6,191 nucleotides of DNA from JBGPYB01 sp041493035 (GTDB taxonomy: Bacteria > Acidobacteriota > Vicinamibacteria > Fen-336). The first letter of the stretch is position 1; every line of letters starts with the position of its first letter. Under the pieces are notes generated by a model. That model was not told where the DNA came from. It was given only the letters and a program-made list of their open reading frames with translations, and ran no database searches. The stretch covers positions 1-6,191 of the forward strand of contig JBGPYB010000218.1 in NCBI GenBank assembly GCA_041493035.1, read 5' to 3'. Shown piece by piece: positions 1 to 6,191 of this stretch. The position numbers and the translations under genes are program-made.

Positions 1-70
1 CGTCCCTGGGGTTAGCCAGGGACCGGACGGCTTTGAAGGCCGGGCGGGTCACCAGACCCGAATCGCTTCC
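1..70 (-). tRNA. selC: Selenocysteine tRNA (anticodon TCA), 3' end cut off by the window edge
   Basis: tRNA-Sec is charged with serine, converted to selenocysteyl-tRNA by SelA, and delivered by SelB to UGA codons that carry a SECIS element. Read on the minus strand from base 70: acceptor 5' strand GGAAGCGA (70-63), linker TT, D stem CGGGTC/GACCCG (60-55 with 50-45) closed by the 4-nt loop TGGT, one linker base, anticodon arm CCGGC/GCCGT (43-39 with 31-27) around loop CTTCAAA (38-32) with TCA at 36-34, linker CCG, then a variable arm GTCCCTGG/CCAGGGAC (23-16 with 9-2) with a 6-nt loop. The 6-bp D stem with 4-nt loop, the 8-nt acceptor strand and the very long variable arm are tRNA-Sec traits that closely parallel E. 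coli selC; an ordinary serine tRNA or suppressor tRNA would not have them. The outermost anticodon-stem position is a C-U mismatch. The T arm and 3' acceptor strand lie beyond base 1; a 3' strand TCGCTTCC is expected there. Confidence 0.93.
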
Positions 71-559
71 TCAGTGCCTCTCCATCACCATCCGCACTCG
101 GCTTCCAGAGTCGCGGAACTCCAAATGGTCCACGAGGCGGCGCATCAGGAAGACGCCGCGCCCTCCTGGAATGAGGATCCGCGACGGATCGGTGGGATCC
201 GAGAGATCGCCGAAATCGAACCCCTGGCCAGCGTCCTTCACCTCGATGACGGCGCGCCTCCGGCGGACGACCTGGACCATAACGCGAACGCGCGAGTCGG
301 GCCTCAACGCGTTGCCGTGGACGGCCGCGTTGGAGAGAGCCTCGGCCACGGCCACGGCCAGATCGTGAACCTGGTCCTCGGACAAGCCCGCGTCCTTGAC
401 CGCGTCCAGAACCCGGTCGACAGCCGGCGCCACGGCGGAGCGACGACTGTCCATTTGGAAGCGAAGGGTGCGCGAGGCAAGAGCCTTGGACTCGCCACGG
501 CGTCCCTTGGGGAGACGGTTCTTTGTTGACGGGGGCGCGAGTCGGCGCACTTTCGGCAT
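71..559 (-). CDS. RsbW-like anti-sigma factor / serine kinase (HATPase_c_2 family)
   Basis: A 162-residue cytoplasmic protein with the GHKL ATPase fold of SpoIIAB/RsbW anti-sigma factors. Such proteins typically bind a sigma factor and phosphorylate a STAS-domain antagonist on serine. The N box EALSNAAVHGN is at residues 73-83, with E73 and N77 matching the catalytic Glu and Mg-binding Asn of the family. The G1 box VKDAGQGFD is at 107-115 and the G2 box GGRGVFLMRRLVD at 132-144. I chose the ATG at 559 because GAGGAA lies 9 nt upstream; a GTG at 586 would add nine residues but places this Shine-Dalgarno sequence inside the gene. The first 30 or so residues are rich in Lys and Arg and are not part of the ATPase domain, which is unusual for this family. 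No sigma factor or STAS partner gene lies in the window, so the target is unknown. The TGA stop (73-71) directly abuts the tRNA-Sec 5' end. Confidence 0.87.
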   Translation of the reverse strand: MPKVRRLAPPSTKNRLPKGRRGESKALASRTLRFQMDSRRSAVAPAVDRVLDAVKDAGLSEDQVHDLAVAVAEALSNAAVHGNALRPDSRVRVMVQVVRRRRAVIEVKDAGQGFDFGDLSDPTDPSRILIPGGRGVFLMRRLVDHLEFRDSGSRVRMVMERH

Positions 560-568
560 TCTAGCCGG

Positions 569-574
569 TTCCTC
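569..574 (-). promoter_or_regulatory. Ribosome binding site for the RsbW-like gene
   Basis: GAGGAA on the minus strand, 9 nt before the ATG at 559. It decides the start codon against the longer GTG start at 586. Confidence 0.6.
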
Positions 575-600
575 GCGGGGGCGCACCGCGCCCGGAGTGG

Positions 601-627
601 GCGGGGGCGGTTCCGCTCCGCCCCCGC
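601..627 (-). terminator. GC-rich hairpin, possible terminator without a U-tract
   Basis: A perfect 10-bp inverted repeat (601-610 with 618-627, arm GCGGGGGCGG) encloses a 7-nt loop. It begins 12 nt after the stop codon of the small secreted protein gene and about 40 nt before the start of the RsbW-like gene. On the minus strand it is followed by CCACTCCGGG, so it lacks the U-run of a classical intrinsic terminator. Position and stability favour a transcript-ending or 3'-protecting structure. It is symmetric, so the strand is assigned only from the gene direction. Confidence 0.45.
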
Positions 628-639
628 GCGTGGCTTGGC

Positions 640-951
640 CTACGGGGTGGGCTTCTTCGCGGCGGCCGGCTTCTTCGCGACGGCGGTCGCGGCCTTCACG
701 TCGACCGAAGTCGCGGACATCCGGTACTCGATCGTGACCTTGGCACCGACCTTGAGCTCACCGGTGATCTTGGTGGAAGCGTCCCGGGCGATCTCCCAGG
801 GATCCTGCCCTTTCTGTACGGTGATGGTGTCGTCGGTGAGGGCGAGGATCGGACCTGTCACCTGATAGGTCTTGGGCGCTGCGGCGAAAAGCGGAGCCGT
901 CGCGAGCGCAAGGGTCACAGCTAGGGCCGAAGCAAGTCTCGACTTGGACAT
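640..951 (-). CDS. Small secreted protein of unknown function, beta-rich core with a KKPAAAKKP tail
   Basis: A 103-residue protein not assigned to a named family. Residues 1-25 form a clear Sec signal peptide: basic MSKSR, a hydrophobic stretch of Ala, Leu and Val, then an AAA cleavage site before PKTYQ. It should therefore be exported to the periplasm or outside. The mature core (about 28-86) has alternating short beta-like segments (VTGPILALTDDTITVQKG, then TKITGELKVGAKVTIEYRM), a pattern like small OB-fold or DUF5666-type domains in which a Gly-Ile strand is followed by a 'dd-I-V' strand and a 'lkvGakVtv-Y' strand; that resemblance is an inference. The C-terminus is Ala/Lys/Pro-rich (AKKPAAAKKPTP) and probably disordered. 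The ATG at 951 is chosen because GGGAGG stands just upstream and the signal peptide begins there; a TTG at 963 would add only four residues. It lies 29 nt after the PEP carboxylase gene and ends in TAG. Confidence 0.8.
   Translation of the reverse strand: MSKSRLASALAVTLALATAPLFAAAPKTYQVTGPILALTDDTITVQKGQDPWEIARDASTKITGELKVGAKVTIEYRMSATSVDVKAATAVAKKPAAAKKPTP
650..679. repeat. 12-bp direct repeat inside the secreted protein's C-terminal tail
   Basis: GGCTTCTTCGCG occurs at 650-661 and again at 668-679, an 18-bp (six-codon) period. It encodes the two KKP units of the tail and is probably a small in-frame duplication. Confidence 0.6.
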
Positions 952-955
952 GATG

Positions 956-961
956 CCTCCC
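956..961 (-). promoter_or_regulatory. Ribosome binding site for the small secreted protein
   Basis: GGGAGG on the minus strand, 4 nt before the ATG at 951. It is the strongest Shine-Dalgarno match in the window, although the spacing is short. Confidence 0.65.
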
Positions 962-977
962 AAAAGAGTGTGGGGCG

Positions 978-983
978 ATTCTA
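978..983 (-). promoter_or_regulatory. Possible -10 element ahead of the small secreted protein gene
   Basis: TAGAAT on the minus strand matches the sigma-70 -10 consensus at five of six positions and overlaps the PEP carboxylase TAG stop. No good -35 hexamer is found 16-18 nt upstream (closest is CTGCGG). It could give the secreted protein its own transcript with a leader of about 20 nt, but in this sequence it may be chance. Confidence 0.25.
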
Positions 984-3758
984 TCCGGTATTCCGCATTC
1001 CCGCAGCGATCGCATCGATAGTCAGCAGGAGCGCATGTTGCAGGTCCTCGACTGCCCTCTCATCCGACGGCTCGGCGCCTCGAGCCCGCCGGAGCAGCTC
1101 CACTTGAAGGAGGCTGAGCGGGTCCACATAGGGGTTTCGGACCTGGATCGAACGCTGCAAGACCGGGTTTCTATCGAGAAGCTCCGTCTGTTCCGTCACC
1201 GCCAAGACCATGGTCACGGCGCGAGCGTGCTCCGTGGCAATGTGGCTGTGAAGCTGCAACGCATCGTCGCTTGGATCCAGGGCCCGGACGTAGCGTTCGG
1301 CGATCCCGAGGTCGGACTTGGCCAGCGTCATCTCGACGTTGTCGATCAACGTGCGGAAGAAAGGCCACGCGGCGTACATGCGGCGCAGAAAGGCCAGGCG
1401 TTCGTCGTGCTCGGCGACGAAGCTTGCGAGGGCGTAACCCACTCCGAACCAGCCGGGGAGGATGTAGCGCGCCTGCGTCCAGCCGAACGACCACGGGATG
1501 GCCCGGAGGTCCTCGATCCCCCTCGATCTCGCGGAGCGGCGCGCCGGCCGCGACCCGATCTTCATGCGCCCCAGCTCCTCGACGGGCGTGACTCGGGCGA
1601 AGAAGGCGGCGAGGCGGGGATCGTCGTGGATCGTGGCGCGGTAGAAACGCCCCGCGGACGCCGACAGCTCGTGCATCGCGGACTCCCACTCCGGTGCATC
1701 GGGGGGACCGCTGCCGAGGGTCGCTTCGAGAACGGCTCCCGCCGTCAGTTCCAGCGTCCGGAACGCCACGGGGCGCAGCCCGTACTTGAAGCTGATCATC
1801 TCTCCCTGTTCGGTCAGCTTCATGTGGCCGCCGACCGTGCCAGCGGGCTGCGCGAGGATCGCGAAATGGGCGCTCCCCCCGCCCCGCGCCACGGTGCCGC
1901 CGCGCCCGTGGAAGAGCATCAAGTCAATCCCATGTTTCCGCGCGACGCTCCAGAGGGCGCGCTGCGCCTGGAAGAGAACCCAGTTGGCCGTCAGGATTCC
2001 GACGTCCTTGTTGCTGTCGGAATAGCCGAGCATGATCTCCTGCACGCCACCCTGGCCGTCGAGGCACTCGCGGAAGATCGGGATGCTGAGAAGGGCGTCC
2101 AGAATCCGGGGGGCCGCTTCGAGATCCGCGAGCGTCTCGAAGAGCGGGACGAACTGGAGAGTGCTCGCAGCCGGCCGCCCGTCTTCCCCGGCCCGCACGA
2201 GCCCCGCCTCGCGAGCCAGGAGCATGGGAGCGAGAAGGTCGCTGGGCGAGGCCGTCATGCTCACGATGAAGCGATCGCAGGCAGCGGCTCCCAGACGACG
2301 ATGGGCTTCGGCAACGACGTCGAAGAGAGCCAGAGACCGGCGGGTCGGCTCGGAGAACCGTCGATCCGCCGGAACGAGCTGTCGGTGACTGTGGAGCTCT
2401 CCCACGAGGAAAGCGAGGCGCGAGGTCTCGTCGAGTGCTGCGTAGCCAGCGGGAATGACACCGACGGATCGCGTGATCTCATCGAGAGCTTCGACCTGGC
2501 TCCGCGCGTGGTCGCGCAGGTCGAGCTTGGCCATGTGGAAGCCGAGTGCCTGGACCTGCCACCGCACCGGCCTGACGAACTCCGTCGCCAGGCGCTCTCC
2601 CCTCGCTTCGGCGAGGCTCCGCTCGACGAGCGACAGGTCGCGGAGCAGCTCGTCGGGGCCCGCGTAGGCCCCTTCGGCAGCCGACCGCCCGGCGGCCCGG
2701 CGACGGAGGCGTTCGAGCATGAACGTCAGCTTCCGGCGGTAGGGCTCGTGGGCGTTGCGGCGGGCCGTCTCGGCGGCGACCTCGGGAAAGGCAAGAGTGT
2801 CCGCAGTGAGACCGTCGGTAAGGAGCTGTGCCGCGTGCCCCCAGCGATCCGTGAGGCTGAGGCGGCGGGCCAGATCGACGAGGGCGGCTTCGTGCAACTC
2901 GAGAGCGAGGGACTCGTGCATCTGAAACACGGCGGCGGTGTCCTCCGGGGTCACGTGGGGATTGCCGTCCCGGTCCCCCCCCACCCACGAGCCGAGGCGG
3001 ATGGGAACCGCATCGTCGGGGAGCGGGACGCCGTACGTACGGCGCAACGCCTCGTCCAGAGACGCGAAGGCGCGCGGCAGCTCGGGGGCGACCATCGTCT
3101 TCAGGGTCTGGAGGACCTGGGACGCCTCGTCGAGGACCGTGGGGGCGCGATGGCGGATCTCGTCGGTCCGCCAGAGGAGGGTCACGAGAGAGGCCATCCG
3201 CGTTTCAAGACGCTCCTGCGCCGGGCCGGCGGCCCGCGGATCGTCATGGGCGTCGAGAAGGGCCGCCAGCTCCTCGGTCTTCTCGCGCACCGACTGGCGC
3301 TTCGCCTCGGTCGGGTGCGCGGTGAAGACGAGCTCCAGGTGCAGCCGAGGGAGCAACGCGACGAGCGCTTCCCGGCTGACCCCTTCTTGCTTCAGCCGAC
3401 CGAGGGTGCTGACGAAGCTCCCCGGAGGAAGCCGCCTGGGAATCTCCGCCTCGTACTCCCGGCGGCGACGGACCCGATGCATCTGTTCCGACAGGTTCAC
3501 CAGCACGAAGTACGTCGAGAAAGCACGGATGAGCTGGGTGGCGCGCGGGAGATCGGAGGCCGCGCGCCTCAGGATCGCGTCGAGGGCCGCCTCGATCTCT
3601 GGAGCGTGGTCGCGCCGCCGCCGCTTGCAGAGGTCGCGAACCTCCTCTTCGACGCGATAGAGCTCCTCACCGGCCTGCTCGCGCAGCACCTCGCCCAGAA
3701 TCCCTCCCAGGAGCCGGATGTCCTCGCGGAGGGGCAGATGCCTGTCTTCGTCAGCCAT
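981..3758 (-). CDS. ppc: Phosphoenolpyruvate carboxylase
   Basis: A 925-residue cytoplasmic enzyme that carboxylates phosphoenolpyruvate with bicarbonate to oxaloacetate, refilling the TCA cycle. It is slightly longer than the 883-residue E. coli enzyme and collinear with it. Visible landmarks are the catalytic His loop VFTAHPTEAKRQ (144-155, H148), GSWVGGDRDGNPHVT (256-270), KLDLRDH (411-417), IVSMTASPSDLLA (498-510), the PEP/bicarbonate loop IMLGYSDSNKDVG (575-587, K584), FHGRGGTVARGG (616-627), TEQGEMISFKYG (649-660), IGSRP (734-738), IPWSFGWTQAR (754-764) and the invariant C-terminus MRNTG. The residues corresponding to the E. coli aspartate-inhibitor site are present (R625, K814, R874, N923), so feedback inhibition by aspartate is likely. 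The ATG start gives an N-terminus (LLGGILGEVLREQAGEELYRVEE) that aligns with known enzymes. No clear Shine-Dalgarno sequence precedes it, which may mean translational coupling to the glucosidase gene 40 nt upstream. It ends in TAG. Confidence 0.98.
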   Translation of the reverse strand: MADEDRHLPLREDIRLLGGILGEVLREQAGEELYRVEEEVRDLCKRRRRDHAPEIEAALDAILRRAASDLPRATQLIRAFSTYFVLVNLSEQMHRVRRRREYEAEIPRRLPPGSFVSTLGRLKQEGVSREALVALLPRLHLELVFTAHPTEAKRQSVREKTEELAALLDAHDDPRAAGPAQERLETRMASLVTLLWRTDEIRHRAPTVLDEASQVLQTLKTMVAPELPRAFASLDEALRRTYGVPLPDDAVPIRLGSWVGGDRDGNPHVTPEDTAAVFQMHESLALELHEAALVDLARRLSLTDRWGHAAQLLTDGLTADTLAFPEVAAETARRNAHEPYRRKLTFMLERLRRRAAGRSAAEGAYAGPDELLRDLSLVERSLAEARGERLATEFVRPVRWQVQALGFHMAKLDLRDHARSQVEALDEITRSVGVIPAGYAALDETSRLAFLVGELHSHRQLVPADRRFSEPTRRSLALFDVVAEAHRRLGAAACDRFIVSMTASPSDLLAPMLLAREAGLVRAGEDGRPAASTLQFVPLFETLADLEAAPRILDALLSIPIFRECLDGQGGVQEIMLGYSDSNKDVGILTANWVLFQAQRALWSVARKHGIDLMLFHGRGGTVARGGGSAHFAILAQPAGTVGGHMKLTEQGEMISFKYGLRPVAFRTLELTAGAVLEATLGSGPPDAPEWESAMHELSASAGRFYRATIHDDPRLAAFFARVTPVEELGRMKIGSRPARRSARSRGIEDLRAIPWSFGWTQARYILPGWFGVGYALASFVAEHDERLAFLRRMYAAWPFFRTLIDNVEMTLAKSDLGIAERYVRALDPSDDALQLHSHIATEHARAVTMVLAVTEQTELLDRNPVLQRSIQVRNPYVDPLSLLQVELLRRARGAEPSDERAVEDLQHALLLTIDAIAAGMRNTG

Positions 3759-3798
3759 GAGCGGCCGCTAGTTCACCATGAAGATGCTGGCTACGCCG

Positions 3799-6191
<2,393 letters not shown>

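Noticed and set aside
1..60. The two perfect hairpins at 2-23 and 45-60 as terminators of the RsbW-like gene
   Set aside because: They are the variable arm and D arm of tRNA-Sec, and no U-tract follows either of them.
457..464. An 8-bp inverted copy of the tRNA acceptor strand (GGAAGCGA on the plus strand) inside the RsbW-like gene, as a possible attachment site remnant
   Set aside because: An 8-bp match is expected by chance, it lies within conserved reading frame, and no integrase or other mobile gene is present.
33..737. Several plus-strand open frames of 111 to 151 codons over the RsbW-like gene and the tRNA
   Set aside because: They overlap the tRNA and the well-supported minus-strand gene, show no motifs, and have the composition typical of high-GC shadow frames.

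Overview
This is a gene-dense, high-GC bacterial window in which every supported gene lies on the minus strand. Read in the direction of transcription (from 6191 down to 1), the order is: a 5'-truncated GH63-like glucosidase (6191-3799), a complete phosphoenolpyruvate carboxylase (3758-981), a small secreted protein (951-640), a GC-rich hairpin (627-601), an RsbW-like anti-sigma/serine kinase ATPase (559-71), and the 5' three quarters of a selenocysteine tRNA (70 to beyond base 1).

The least obvious feature is the tRNA at the left edge. The reverse complement of bases 1-70 has the hallmarks of bacterial tRNA-Sec. It has a GG start with an 8-nt acceptor strand, a 6-bp D stem closed by a 4-nt loop, a CTTCAAA anticodon loop with anticodon TCA, and a long variable arm with an 8-bp perfect stem. 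The T arm and 3' acceptor strand lie outside the window. The organism therefore probably decodes UGA as selenocysteine. The stop codon of the RsbW-like gene ends exactly one base before the mature tRNA 5' end, so the two genes abut with no spacer.

The glucosidase and PEP carboxylase are 40 nt apart and may be co-transcribed. This would place glycan or glucoside cleavage next to anaplerotic CO2 fixation into oxaloacetate, but no direct functional link is visible. The small secreted protein follows PEP carboxylase after 29 nt. It has its own strong Shine-Dalgarno sequence and possibly its own promoter. The hairpin after it may end that transcript before the RsbW-like gene.

The organism cannot be named from this window. 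High GC, Shine-Dalgarno sites, a type of glucosidase common in several environmental phyla, and tRNA-Sec would fit Acidobacteriota, Myxococcota or a similar soil or sediment lineage, but this is only an inference. No stretch longer than 300 bases lacks a gene. I see no mobile element, CRISPR array or convincing new multi-gene system; the most useful observations concern the tRNA-Sec junction.
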